Positions 12,112 through 23,970 of a stretch of 64,000 nt of DNA are shown piece after piece (the first letter of the stretch is position 1; each line of letters begins with the position of its first letter). The notes beneath the pieces were generated by a model, which had not been told where the DNA came from, did no database searches, and worked only from the letters and a program-made list of their open reading frames with translations. The DNA comes from Pempheris klunzingeri (taxonomy: Eukaryota; Chordata; Actinopteri; Acropomatiformes; Pempheridae): NCBI RefSeq assembly GCF_042242105.1, contig NC_092033.1, positions 5,272,908-5,336,907 of the forward strand. The letters are read 5' to 3'. Made by a program: the position numbers and the translations under genes.

Positions 12112-13706
12112 AAGCGTCAACACCTGCCAGCCGTAACGCTTCTCCTCTTATCAGTGACAACATGGCAGGGCTGCTCAGAAACGACTGCTTTTAGGTGAGT
12201 TTCGGGAGGCTGAAATTGTCAATGGATGGCGTTTCTCACGCTCGCAACGGTTAATGAAGCTGACCTGGAGTCAGAGAGCCACCAGTTTAACTCCCACAGC
12301 GACCAGCATTTGCCTGTTAACGCCCACGTGAGCAGGCAGAGAGTCTTTGAGCACAACACTGAAGTCTCAGCCACTCACTAAAAGCCTAAAATTGTGAACA
12401 CAAGAGTTTAGAGGTTGAGCTGAAGTGCCTGGTTGAATAAGGTTTTTAAAGGGACTGGCTGTCAGGCACAACCGGTCTGTGACTTCAGGCCTTGCAGGGC
12501 CATCGCAGAATGTTCTAATGTATATATTTTAGGATTTAAATGGATGTAAAAACTAAACTTTTTTAAAAGTACTGTACATGCTCTTGAGTCAAGTTAGATT
12601 TTGGCCTTTTAATCAGTTCTCAGCATTAAGATCAGATCCTCTGAGACAATGTGGGGGTCAGTATTGCCTAAAAAATGTGAATAATTAATCTAATGCAGAA
12701 ATGAATTGTCAGCTTTTGTAAATATGTATGATATTTTTTTGGTTAACTTAATGAATATTGCACTGTAGCATTCTTACAGTAATTAGACAAAGTCTTGAAG
12801 ATTGTAGAGAACCACTTAGATCTTAGCTGGGTTTTTTGGAAACTCTCTCTTCACAGCCACTTTCTCTTTTGTACAGTTTTGTGTAATCAGGGTTAGAAAC
12901 TCCACTCTACTATACTTGTCATTATGAGGACTGGTCCTCTTAATTCTGTACACGTGTCGGTCACTGACTTGATATTTACTTGTCGTTCCTTTTTTCACTT
13001 CCTATCCACTGGAATGTTTACGCCTCAAGTTTTAGAGTCTTAAGTGAAAGGACATGGCTGTGAAAAAACCTCACAGAGACTGACAGAAACAGAATCTCCC
13101 GCTGACTTTGACGTGTTTAGTTTATGACAGTGTAGCATGCCTAATACACACTGAAGTGCAAACTGTATACTGACACTGCAGGAGAGAAACACATTTGTCT
13201 GTTTGGGGAATTTATCTGAACATTGTCTGTTATTGAAGGCCAATGAAGGAAAAAATCACGACAGCTAAATGACCATACAGCAGCAGCAGCCATATGTGTG
13301 GTAATGTTTGGGCTGAACACTGGTCAGTAACTAGCCTTCATTTTGGGGAAGATCGCTTTGGTTTTAATCAGAAAAAAGGAGACTAGAATTTGTGATTTTT
13401 TTTTTTTTTTCTTCCAGTTACTGTGGCCAGTAGACACAAGAGGTAGTTTGCTGCTGTTGCTTGTAGGTACTTGAATCACTGTGAAAAGTGCATAGAAGAC
13501 AGGTTCCTCGTGCTAAAACTGGAGCAGTGGAGCATAAAATGAAACTTGCACCTCTGGTTTCGGCGGTAAAATTTAATAGAATGTAAACTGAAATGTATGT
13601 GGGAGAATGTTTAACACTATCTGTGGTGTTTTATTTCGTTTTTATATATTATTTATGTGTACTTTTTGAGTTTTAACCAATGTAAATGCAAATCATTTTA
13701 AATAAA
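12112..13706 (+). other. slc37a3 3' UTR
   Basis: Non-coding stretch after the stop at 12109-12111, without splice signals that would continue the frame. It ends in a canonical AATAAA at 13701-13706. Confidence 0.7.
13701..13706 (+). terminator. slc37a3 polyadenylation signal
   Basis: AATAAA about 1.6 kb downstream of the stop, followed by a T/G-rich stretch. Confidence 0.65.
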
Positions 13707-13832
13707 TGTTCATTACATTTTGCAAATTGTGGGTGTAAAACATTTCAGATAAGATAATCTAGATACGATAGTAATGGTACGGTATGAAAACAGGCTGTTG
13801 TGGTGTTTACTGCATGCCATGATTCTTTAAAA

Positions 13833-13845
13833 CCACCAGGGGGCG
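13833..13845 (+). promoter_or_regulatory. CTCF-like motif between convergent genes
   Basis: CCACCAGGGGGCG matches the CTCF core consensus. It lies between the slc37a3 polyA signal and the candidate cdkn1a polyA signal, so it is placed where a domain boundary could be. Confidence 0.45.
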
Positions 13846-13877
13846 ATGGAAGACATTTTAAAGGACACTTTAAGCAT

Positions 13878-16867
13878 TTTATTTTTTGAACACTCAAATG
13901 AACAATATGGAAGGCAACAGTGCACCAACAACCCGGCAATATAATATTTTCTATACAAATATCATCAAAAAGGATATGATTCTGATCCCATACAAATACA
14001 CTTCTTACATGTTGCAAGGATACATAAACCAGTATTAAATTACAATAAAATGATTTCAAATGGTGTACAAAGATTATCATACATTCATGCATATACAAAG
14101 TAAAAAAATGAACACTACACTTTGATATAGCTGCAGCAGGTGAATTAGGAAAGCAAAGTTTGCCTGGACACTAACAGGTCAATCTTGACATTTATCATTT
14201 ATTTTATTTCCTCCAAAGAGACTTCAGGAAGACTAACAAAGCTACACAGAAATCCTGAGGAAGCGATGAACGAAACTGTGTCAGACTGGAGGGAGAGAAA
14301 AAAATGTAAATGCCAAGAAATCCCTGATCTGTGCTTCAGTTTCTCTTTGAGTATTTCTATGGGATTTTTTTTTTGTTTTGATTACCATAAAAAAATAGTT
14401 CTCTTGTCAACAATGTTTAAAGTAGTGCAAAGATATAGTCTCAGAAATAACACAATTAGTTAGTTATAAAATAGGGAATTTATAATTATTTCCCTAAATA
14501 ACAAATGATACAAACTCAAAATAAGTTAATATAGAATTTGAAAGTTTCCTCTTAAACGCACTGAGAAGATAGGTGCACACACACACACACACAGATATGC
14601 TGACAAACAAAACAAGTAATCCTGATAAATTTAGAAAAGTTTAAATAGCTTTTGCTATTTTTAGGCTTGTGAGAAATATACCGTAAAAAGAATAACATGA
14701 TTATGAACAACTGCTTTCATGCTGAGTTTTCGCAGAGACTGAGGCAGTTGGCTCATGAAAGGGAAACTGAGAGACTTAAGAGGGGAGACAAAAGTGTGTC
14801 TGAGTCACCGACCACTAGTCAGCCCGGAGGAATCCTTTGATCCAGAAGGGGTCTGAGACGTTTTCTCTTTTCTTGTTCCTTATTAAGTTTGTCCCTTTTC
14901 CTTGTCCCTCCCCACCACCACCCCTTTGCTTTGACAGCTTTCCCAGAAATGGGCAAAGCAAAGTGAGGCAGAGAGAGTGGAGAGAGACAACAAAAGCTGC
15001 CCGCCCTCCCTTAAGGGAGCAGAGTTTCCTCTGCGTAGAGCTGGGCCCCGCTCTGACACACTGACTCTTCTACCTGATGTGAAACTCTACACGGAGCGCT
15101 GGACCTCGACAGCTTTTACCTCAACAGAGTAATGAGAGCCCCCCTCCTTGTGTCTCTCAGCCTCTCTTTCGCCTGTAGACACAAACAACCTGAGCTACGC
15201 TGGTTGTATTTCTTATACTTTACATGTATTTGTTTTACAGAATCACTTCATGAGGTAGTAAAAGTGGATTAATCCCAGCTATGGCTTTTTCTCCATACAC
15301 AAATTAGAATTACTGAGGGAAAAAAAGACATAGACACGTCCTATTTGAGTCACCAAAACTGTTGGTGGACCAGTTACGGTGGGTTTACGCTGTATATTTG
15401 ATGATCTGAACATGTCTGAGAGCCTCTGTGACCCTGAACTGATCACTCAAACAGCGAGCGACTTGTACAAATGATGTGTTTCTAATTGAATGGCACAGCA
15501 ATTTATCTTTGGTTCAACTGCCTCAGATGCTGCAACTTTCACAACTCGCAGAAAACCTCAAGATAAACACCAAACCAACCCATTCATTCAACACTTATAT
15601 GCATATATACACATCGGAGAAAAAAAACAAAAAAACACTTGGAGGACTGCAAAGCGTCAGAAAAAGTGAAGCAGCTCGACTCTTCATATGAAAATAAAAT
15701 GCCATAAGCGGAACCAAAAGTTTGGATCCCTCTTGAGCTGCTGCAGTAATTAAACGCTACTTTCCCTTCATGGAGAAAAGAGGCACATTAAAATCCTACA
15801 AGGTGAACACGACATGAGGACAAACAGTGGAAAATGCTACATTATTACAAGCATGAAGCTGACATACATCATATGTAAGGTATGCTCTGGTCTGCTGCCG
15901 AAAAATTAAAATTAACACAACCCCATTATGAAAGTGATACAAAGCAAAGAGGGACTACAGTATATTTTTACTATATTGTGATGATGTCAAATACTTATGG
16001 CCAGTATTTTAAGTGGCAACGGTGGAGTGTATGTGAGCCATATTGACTTTAAGTCTAACAATTTTGGGGCAATGGCACAGGTTTCCAAAAACACCTTATC
16101 TTACCTCGTAAGCATTGCTTGTCTATTTCTTTAAATTTTATTTTACTTTTACGATGCTCCAGCATCGTGGGTAATAAATAAATAGTCACATTGGAAACAT
16201 TATTAAAGGTGGAATTCCTCAGAATTTAAATCGGTATCGTCCAGGTTCGGCCTCATTACCTCATCGCTGAACCTCCACCGTTGACCTTTAACCTGGAGCT
16301 AATCACGGCCATGCTGCCAAATTTTTAAGCCCTGGCTGAGGTTTTGACCCCCGGCTCGAGCCGTGGGGTGAGACTGGAGGCAAACTGTGGAGCGAGGCCG
16401 AGAATAGAAACTCATCTAATCAAAACCTCTAACGACTTTTAGCAAGAGGGTGGAAAAAGGTGGAGGACAGAGGTCAAATACTGTCTCAGGCCCCTCCAGA
16501 AGAAAATTAACCTCTTAGAACTAGAGCTTGTTTTCTGTTCCTGAAAGAGTGCATTCAAAATCATTTCACAGTATAGTCGAAAGCTGAGGAAAACTGGATA
16601 TAGAATATATAGAATATTTATAATTAGCAACAAAAACCGTTTCTACGTCTGAGGTTGATTAATTTAGGAAAATGGTAGCTTCCTTGTGCTGAGCATTAAA
16701 GGTTTGTGGTGTCAGAGTTTTTAAGCCCATGCTGTATGTATGAGCTTGTGCACAGTCAGTTGCAAATTGCTACATATATACATATGATATGACACATATC
16801 TTTGTGAGGCGATGTGTAGAGGGATGTACACCACTCAGTGATCCTCCGCTGGGTGTAGTGGTGCTTT
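13878..16867 (-). other. Probable cdkn1a 3' UTR and/or intergenic DNA
   Basis: Non-coding AT-rich DNA downstream of the cdkn1a stop. A minus-strand AATAAA (complement of 13878-13883) could end a long 3' UTR; nearer variants also exist. A 117-codon minus-strand frame at 13745-14098 has no recognisable domain and lies in this stretch. A short CA run is at about 14576-14592. Confidence 0.4.
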
Positions 16868-17912
16868 TTACTGCCGAGAAGACTCTTTGTGATAATGGAG
16901 CTTCCTCTTCTTCACTCTGAAGAAATCTGGAGAGTGAAAGAAGACAAAGTTAAGTCAGGAAAACTACGTCCAGACAGCCTAATAACAAGAGTTTCATTAT
17001 CGTTGACTGTATATGAAGATGGACGTCTCTGCTTCCTCCTACTGTACAAAAATGCAGTCGCGATCAGTTTTGTACATCAGAGTGATAAGAACTACCAAGA
17101 ATAACAAGTTATTTACTTTTTACTTTGGCATATGTCCCATCCGCTAACATGGAGGGGGCCAGCTTTCTGACCTATACTGCAGCCAGCCATCGGGGGGCGG
17201 TAAATATTTTGGCTTCACTTTTGGGAAGCTGCCACGTCGTTACATACAGTCGATGTTCAGCACAGCATAGAATCATGACAGAAACATCTCTAACACACAC
17301 TAGTTAACACGTTTTATCTTCTTTGTTTAATCCGTAAAATTTGAACAGTCGTTTTTGCACTTTGAGTTGTGTAATGCTAAGCTAAGTAGCGTCATATTAC
17401 TAAACAGACTAGAGAAGATATTTGGTGGACTGACCTGTGATGGCAGACTGTCTACGTTTTCCTTGCCATTTGAGCCGGTAGCACCCCCTGGTGGTCACCT
17501 CCAGGTACTCCTCCCCAGACGAGGACGAGCTGCTGGACCCCGGGGAGCCCTCGCCCGACGAAGTCGATATCCGCCTTTTGCCCAGAGGACTTGCCACTGG
17601 CTTAACCGTGCAGCTGCGGTAAAACATCGGCACGTCCTGGCACCTGAGCTCCTCCCACTCGACGTTAGAGCCCTCCCCCGGCGCTTCGCTCTGAAAATCG
17701 AAGTTCCAGCGCTTGTTGGCCACCTCCACGCTCAAGCGGAGCAGCCTCTGGAAGTCCTGCTGCAGCTGCTGGTGGTCCACGGGCCCGAAGAGGTTCCTCC
17801 TCACCGGCCCCACCTTCAATTTCAAGGCCTCGATGCCCCCCAGGCGTGAGAGCTCTGTGTTAGATGCCATCGCTGCTCCTGCTGTTGATGTTGATGGAGA
17901 AGCCATCGCCAT
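16868..17912 (-). CDS. cdkn1a: Cyclin-dependent kinase inhibitor 1A (p21/Cip1)
   Basis: Two coding exons, 17912-17435 and 16926-16868, joined across a 508-bp intron (donor GTCAGT, acceptor TCCAG). They encode 178 aa against 164 in human. Start: a minus-strand acceptor (TTCTCTCACAG) ends at 17917, four bases before ATGGCGATGGC, so the ATG at 17912 is preferred over one further upstream. Residues 39-98 are the CDI domain, with the cyclin-binding RNLFGPVD and the CDK-binding RWNFDFQ. Residues 155-162 (QSAITDFF) followed by RVKK form a PCNA-binding PIP degron: Q, I, T-D, FF and a basic residue at +4. That TD-type PIP box plus the following KKRKL favours p21 over p27 and p57. A Ser run occupies residues 126-132. 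Expected role: nuclear p53-induced CDK2/cyclin inhibitor, degraded by CRL4-Cdt2 on PCNA. Confidence 0.9.
16927..17434 (-). other. cdkn1a intron with a degenerate interspersed repeat
   Basis: This intron separates the PIP-degron exon from the CDI exon. Its part at about 17110-17260 (CCATCCGCTAACATGGAGGG, then GACCTATACTGCAGCCAGCC and TTTTGGCTTCACTTTTGGGA) reads like a repeat that I recognise as widespread in teleost genomes. The family name is not certain. Confidence 0.55.
17481..17494 (-). promoter_or_regulatory. CTCF-like motif inside the cdkn1a coding exon
   Basis: On the minus strand CCACCAGGGGGTGC matches the CTCF core. It overlaps codons for TTRGC (residues 140-144) of p21. Confidence 0.35.
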
Positions 17913-19916
17913 GTCCCTGTGAGAGAACAAGCACACGCACGCACAAAGTGTTAGAGGAAGGTCAGAGGTTGAGGGTTGGCTTTATAAGGGCCGCACAGTT
18001 TCAATGAGGTGTGATCTGGGTTTTTACTGCCATTTATTACATACAAACATACAAGCTATTAAGTTCTCAAATCCCCCTCCAACACGTACACACCAGCAGT
18101 ACCTGCCCTCTTGGGCGCCTTTGGGTTTTATGTGATCAAACACACGTGTGCCCAAAGTGGCTCAGTAATTACTGCAGCAACAGGTACCTGAACCAGCACC
18201 AAATAAATCTCCAGCTAAATTCGCAGCCCTGTCGTGTCAAAGTGAACCTGATTCTCCACCTGCGCTGGTGTTTGCCAGTCAAAGGTCGACAGTAAAGGTC
18301 AGAAGAGCACATATAGGCTGCTTGTGAGGAATGTTTTCCACATACCCCAGCTGCTATCTGCCACGTTTAATTAGAGCAACACTGTTGAATTCTAACAAGC
18401 TCTACACTGCTAATTAATAATCTACCGTGCATTTCCAGCGTTATCACATCACCATCTCTGCACAGAGTGAGATATGACTTCTAATAACCACTGTTTGACC
18501 TCCACTACACCTGACTGCTCAGTGCTTCACCAGCTGTGTGGAGGCAGTAAAAGACTATATGTATTTTCTGGGATGGGCAGCAAGTGCTATATACTGCTCT
18601 TTTAATCTTGATGCAGAGTCTTGCGTAGGTCCCCCATATCAAAATAAATGCAATTATACCTTCCATATTTCCATTAATATAACATTTAGGTGTTGCTTAT
18701 ACCTAAATAACTGGGGACTGTGGGTGTGGGGAGCTGAGAAGGGGCCCCACAGTGGGTTAATCCAGCCCTGCCCCAGCCTCTACTCTAAAAAGGGATAGTA
18801 CAAAAAAAACACCCACTTTTTAAAGCAGTTGTATCCATTAGATTAGTGGTGTTTCACATCTCAAAACCACTTGTTATATCTGCGTAATTCGGCGAATTAA
18901 CATCAATAAATAGAAAAAAGCAGAGTGACTTTTGGAAGCATTAAACATGCCATCATGTCAAAATCAGACAGAAACAAGAGAGGAGGCAGAAAGAAGAAGC
19001 AAAGTGTTTGACACCAACATGATAAAGAGCAAGAAAAAGCACTTTCACGAGTCAAATAGCCTGTGATTTTACGACGTCTGTCTACTCATAAACCCTGTTA
19101 GAAACGTGTGTGAAACCACAGCGAGCGACAAAACTAAGACATTTATTAAGTGCGCACTTTGCTCTAATCATTCTCAATAATTGACTGAACCCGCATTTCT
19201 TCAGCTTCCTTTTATGTTTCCTTTCAGAGCTGGATAATTATATAAAAAAAAGACGAGATGGGCCAACTGTAAACCATCAGTTCTTCCTCTCACCGACAGG
19301 GCTGCTCTCCGAGTGAGAGTTGTTTTGAGGCTGAAGTGAAGTGGGCGCGGTATGCAGATCAGGTTTCCACTTTGGTCGGTGCGCCTCGAGGCGGCAAGAA
19401 AACACCGAGAAACTCACTCCGTAATTCACCCAAAGTGTGTCAGAAAAACACCACAGTTATAAATGCACCAAAAAACCTCTGCAACAACAACAAATTACCG
19501 CGCAAACTTGGGCAAAATCACTTCAGAGAGTTCGCTTAAAACCTCTGAAAAATGACTGGAGTCTGGTGGGAGTTCAGTGACGCAGTCAGAATCGGTGAAG
19601 ATGTGGGTCAATGAGATGCGACATACAAAACAACCCGCATCTTGGAAATGGCATAAAACACTCATTACGCACACAACAGCCACTTTATACTCTTAATATT
19701 AGCTATACTTAATATAAGTAACAACATTTTAAGAGTTTTAATTAACTTTAACAGAGGTATTGGCTCTTTTAAATGCGAATTAACGACTGGCAAAGCGGTG
19801 AAAATCCTCTAAAACTGCATCAACCTTGAACAACATTTATCTAAAATAAATCCAAACCAGCGGTTTAGTGTGAACACGTGAATACACAATATTAACACAA
19901 CATTTTCTCCTCTTAC

Positions 19917-20090
19917 CATCAGCGTCAGTATCTCAAAAGTATTCAAAAATAATTCAAGAGTTTGGTCCACAAAGCGTCGCGCAGTCAGAGGCAGAGATGC
20001 GCTCCTTTGCTCCTTGACAGCCCCGTGAGATACAGCGTCACGTTGAGTGGCTCTCCTGAGTACTACCCACTGGCGGGCCGCTCCTGTCCC
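19917..20090 (-). other. Candidate 5' UTR exon of cdkn1a
   Basis: A good minus-strand donor (GATG then GTAAGA, complement of 19916-19911) ends a GC-rich stretch containing CpGs. It could splice to the acceptor at 17917. Its upstream limit is unknown. An open frame here is not needed to explain the exon. Confidence 0.45.
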
Positions 20091-20098
20091 CTTATCTG

Positions 20099-20108
20099 AG
20101 ACTTGTTT
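20099..20108. promoter_or_regulatory. p53 half-site match upstream of cdkn1a
   Basis: AGACTTGTTT fits RRRCWWGYYY at every position. Only one half-site is evident. An E-box CACGTG lies at 20152-20157. p53 control of cdkn1a is established in vertebrates, but whether this site serves it is inference. Confidence 0.3.
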
Positions 20109-20387
20109 TGCCTCAGAAGACAGGAGGGGACGTCCTACAAGTGGCCCCAATCACGTGGTCCCCATCAAAACACTCATTGTTGGAGCTCGGCCAGGAGGTA
20201 AACACAAATTCTTATGACAATTAAACGCAACACACGCTGCAGCTGCAAAAGCGCGCAGAAGAAGAAGAAGGAAAAAAAAAAAAAACATCTAAAATGCACG
20301 AAAAAAATTAAAAATGTTCCTGAATTTAATGCTGCTTGGTTGTATAAGCGTAAAAGTGGTTAATAATGATTAGAATTGGCTTCTTAC

Positions 20388-20560
20388 CCTGTTATCATGA
20401 TGCCAAAATGGTCTGATTCAGTTTGCGTCCTGCTGCTCCAAACCTGTTGCTGCTGCTGCTGCTGCACTCTGTTGCGCCCTTCTTGTGCTCCACTTCTCCT
20501 TCACCGGGACCAGAAGTAGGTCAAATATCTTGGCAGTGGCGGCCATTTCCCCTTCTCCGG
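20388..20560 (-). other. Candidate alternative 5' exon of cdkn1a with a CAG run
   Basis: A second minus-strand donor (AACAGG then GTAAGA, complement of 20387-20382) ends a GC-rich segment. That segment includes a run of six to seven trinucleotides (CTG on plus, CAG on minus) at about 20447-20465. Mammalian p21 uses several alternative first exons, so a second one is plausible here. Confidence 0.35.
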
Positions 20561-20785
20561 CAAATGTGACACACATTCTCGTGTTGTGCTTGCATCACGT
20601 TTGGTTCTGGCCCCCTGCCCACATCCTCCAGTCACGTTGAGCTGCAACGTGAGCGGGACACACCAGCAGAGTTTGACTTCTTCTCCTATAGATTCTCCAC
20701 ATCTCCTGTGTGAAGTGGAGGAGAAGCACTGAGACGCACATGAAGCTTGTGTGCACACAGTGATAGAATAAGTGAAAAGGGAAAG

Positions 20786-20789
<4 letters not shown>

Positions 20790-20836
<47 letters not shown>
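20790..20836. repeat. (AT)n microsatellite
   Basis: About 22 uninterrupted AT units. Confidence 0.95.
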
Positions 20837-20840
<4 letters not shown>

Positions 20841-22224
20841 ACAAAGATTCTGACTTTTTGACCTACAAATTGAGGCTAGATGGTCAAAAGAAACATGAGA
20901 ATTGCTCTTATTTTCCAGGAACGGTACAATAATGACCTCCAAAGTGCACCAATAAAAGTCTGATGTTTAGCTGAAATGAATAGAGCTGAAATAATCAAAT
21001 GTTAAAAAGAAACTTAATCTGCAACAATTCACTTTCTAATTGGTTAATTATTTAAGTCATTTCTAAGCACAAATGTCAAATATTCCAAAGTTCGAGCCTC
21101 TCAGGTGTGAACATTTGCTTTTTTTAAAATAATAAACTGAATATCTTTGGGTTTTGGACTCTTAGTCGGACAACATAAGGTATCTAAGCGTGTCACTTTA
21201 GGCCCTCTGGTCTTGTAATAAGCCTTTTCCCACTTATTTGTCAACGATTAATCAATTACATATAAACTGTAAAGTGGCAAGAGGGATTCTTATCTCATTT
21301 TCCCACATGTAAAAGTCAGATTATTGATTGACTGATCCTTCCTGTCTTGCATTACCCTTTTTTTTTCATTCATATCTTTATTTCCCATTTTTGAATGATT
21401 GCTCAAAAGCCTTTCCTTGTTACATCATGTTTGCTTACCATAATTCTTCCTACATCAATTATGACACATTTCTTTCTTTCTTCAACTATTATGAAATACT
21501 CTAGGGTCTTTTTTCCTATTGTAGTTGATAAACACATTCTCCTCTTTCTTATTATAACATAGGCTCTTGGTTACAAGTGTGTTAGAGGGACAGCAGCCTT
21601 ATTGTTGCTTAGCTTTTCAGTGACAGTACAGGAGTCATTTGAGAGGCCTACCAGCCGACCAACGCCCCTCACACAGAAAGGTTATTCTAGGTTTTACACT
21701 TGCTCACGTACTATTTTTACACACTAGTCGACGCCTGGACCGCGCCATGTGAGTAATATTTTCTCCCACTCAGATGCTATAAATGCAGGCAACGTTTCTG
21801 CACAGGGTTTTGTCAGATGCACTACTTTAATTATGTCGAAGCAGGCTGCGGTGAACGTGGAGCGGTCATTGTTTGTGTGCACTGTGTGTGACAGCCGAGG
21901 CCTAGAAGTAATTACGTCACCACTGAGGAACGTCTCTTGGTGAGAAAAGGCTATTTTCACATGGGGGGGTTCTTAACAAAAGTTCAAGGCAGTGCATCCA
22001 AGTGTGCTTATGAGTTCCACAAAAATCCATTGATCTAGACAAGGAAAGGTGAGGGACTTTATCACAGTTATTGGGATAGGAAGCAGGTCTGAACTTTATA
22101 TTTGACTTATTAAAAATCAAGACTTTCCCCAAGGTTATCGCTAAAATTAACCAACACAACGTTAATTATCCACGCCCTCCAGTGCGACACACAGAGCTGA
22201 TCTAATGACATCAATCTTGTCTGT

Positions 22225-22400
22225 CTCTTCCAAAACCTTTACAAACCTTTTGTTTGGTTAGGTTTAGGCACAAAAACGACACAGGTAGGCTTAGGGAAAC
22301 ACTGTGGGTTGGGTTTAGATTGCTTATTCGCTTTAGTTAGGGAGGTTTTGTTGTCATGATAACGATAAACACGTGGTGGATTTTAGGATTAAAGTTGACT
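22225..22400. repeat. GGTTAGGTTTAGG-type interspersed repeat
   Basis: Contains TTGGTTAGGTTTAGGCACAA and a second degenerate unit (GGGTTGGGTTTAG), a pattern I associate with common teleost repeats. No coding capacity; family not determined. Confidence 0.5.
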
Positions 22401-23659
22401 GGGAAACACGAGACGAACAGTGGCCTCTCATGTTACATTTTGACTGTTTGATGGCCCATTTAATGCCGACTTTGTTGCTCTACAACAACATCACCTTACT
22501 TCTCTCATCATAATGAAACGACATGTAAACATTTATTGTTTTTGGGCACTTTAACACGACAGTCTGGTTATTGGAATAATAATTTCCACATACTACTATA
22601 AACTATAAAGATCCACAACTAGCTGTCGTTACTGTAATTGTGAAGTTTAAAACAAAACCCTGACACTGAGTTATGTGTTTGCATATGACAAAATGGTGCA
22701 TTAAAATAATCCTAGCCTTCCCCTAATAACTTCCATCCAATCCCTTAATTAAAAAAAAATATGATGATGGCTGCTTGAAGATCCTCCACTGACATCATAC
22801 TCTCAGCACAAACTCTCATTGTTGTTTTTATTTTAGATCGCTCCCATCAGGATACATAATAGTCAATTAGGGCTGTGCCCCAGTTCCCTAATGCTCTACT
22901 AATCTGTGTGTCAAGTCGCCTTTATACACTGTCATATTTGAGGATTCATCAGCAGACAATGAGACCTCAGCAGCATGATCCCTCACTGTTTTGTCAGCTC
23001 TCTGACCTGTATTTACAGTCATCTTATTGTTCAGCATTACATTCCTAATCCTCCTCCGCGTGTGTGTGTTTTGGTGTGCATCTCTCCCCCCCCTCCCACC
23101 GTTAATCCTGTGCTGTATGTGGTTACAGTTGTCTATGCAGTCATTAAGCCCATTGTCTTCCCTCCACGGTCAGTGCCCTTTGAATACATCAGCATGCTTG
23201 TAAAACAACAGTCACACAGCACAATGTGACTCAGGTCAGAAGACGATGTGCTGGGGAACTGTCACGGTGGGTCTTGTGCTAGTGAGACAAAAAAAAAAAA
23301 ATCAATGGACCTCTTTTCATTCGAATGGTGCTGATTTAGTGAGGCATCACACACACAGAGGAGACAACAGAGAAGCCACTAGGAGGTGACCATACACATA
23401 TCCTACATCTGCAGGCAGTGTTTTACAAATGTATGAGTGTTAATCAGTTGGAAATGATCTGTAGCTTAACGGTGCAGCTGTCAAGAGTGATAATAACTAA
23501 AAGTAAATGTTATCATCACTTTAATGAAAAGTTAACAATCAGATACTCCCCTTAAAGACCTTTACTAGGTCGTCTTATTAAAGGGGTCATTTTTGGGGGG
23601 AAATAACACTTAGCTTTCTTGTCAAGAGTTAGATGGGAAGATTGATATCGCTCTCATGT

Positions 23660-23970
23660 TTTTACACAAATATGGAGCCTGATTAGCAGGTGGTTAGCTC
23701 AGCCTAATCGTAATCGGCTAGCCTGACTCCCTCCAAAACTAACAAAATCTGCCTACCAACACCTTTAAAGCTCACTAATAAACACTGTATATCTCATTTG
23801 TATAATCTGCACAAAAAGAAACGTAGGGTAAAAACTAATAATTGTGGTTTTACCGGCCATAGCTTTAGGTACTGTATGGTGTACAGATATGACAGTGGTA
23901 GTGAGCTTCTTACGTAGCTCTCGGCAAGAAAGTGAGCAAGCATATTTCCCAAAATGTGGAACTATTCTTT
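23660..23970. repeat. GCTAGC/CTCTCGGCAAGAAAG interspersed repeat
   Basis: Contains GTGGTTAGCTCAGCC, GGTACTGTATGGTGTACAGATATGACAGTGG (degenerate) and CTCTCGGCAAGAAAG followed by CATATTTCCCAAAATGT. The CTCTCGGCAAGAAAG block recurs at about 43732 in a prdm4 intron, so this is a dispersed family within the window. Confidence 0.65.

Noticed and set aside
13745-14098. 117-codon minus-strand frame
   Set aside because: AT-rich, no recognisable domain, lies in the likely cdkn1a 3' UTR and overlaps a CTCF-like motif; treated as chance.
17409-17434. Carboxyl end GQSTKYLL of the unspliced cdkn1a frame
   Set aside because: These codons lie after a good donor. Splicing to 16926 restores the PIP degron and the basic tail typical of p21.
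17355-17849. 164-codon plus-strand frame opposite cdkn1a
   Set aside because: Shadow of the GC-rich coding exon on the other strand; no family resemblance.
17913-17936. Earlier ATG (MCLFSHRD) for cdkn1a
   Set aside because: A pyrimidine-rich acceptor ending in CACAG lies between it and the chosen ATG, so it is most likely intronic.
19809-20150. 113-codon minus-strand frame
   Set aside because: It runs across the donor of the candidate cdkn1a 5' exon and has no homologue that I recognise.
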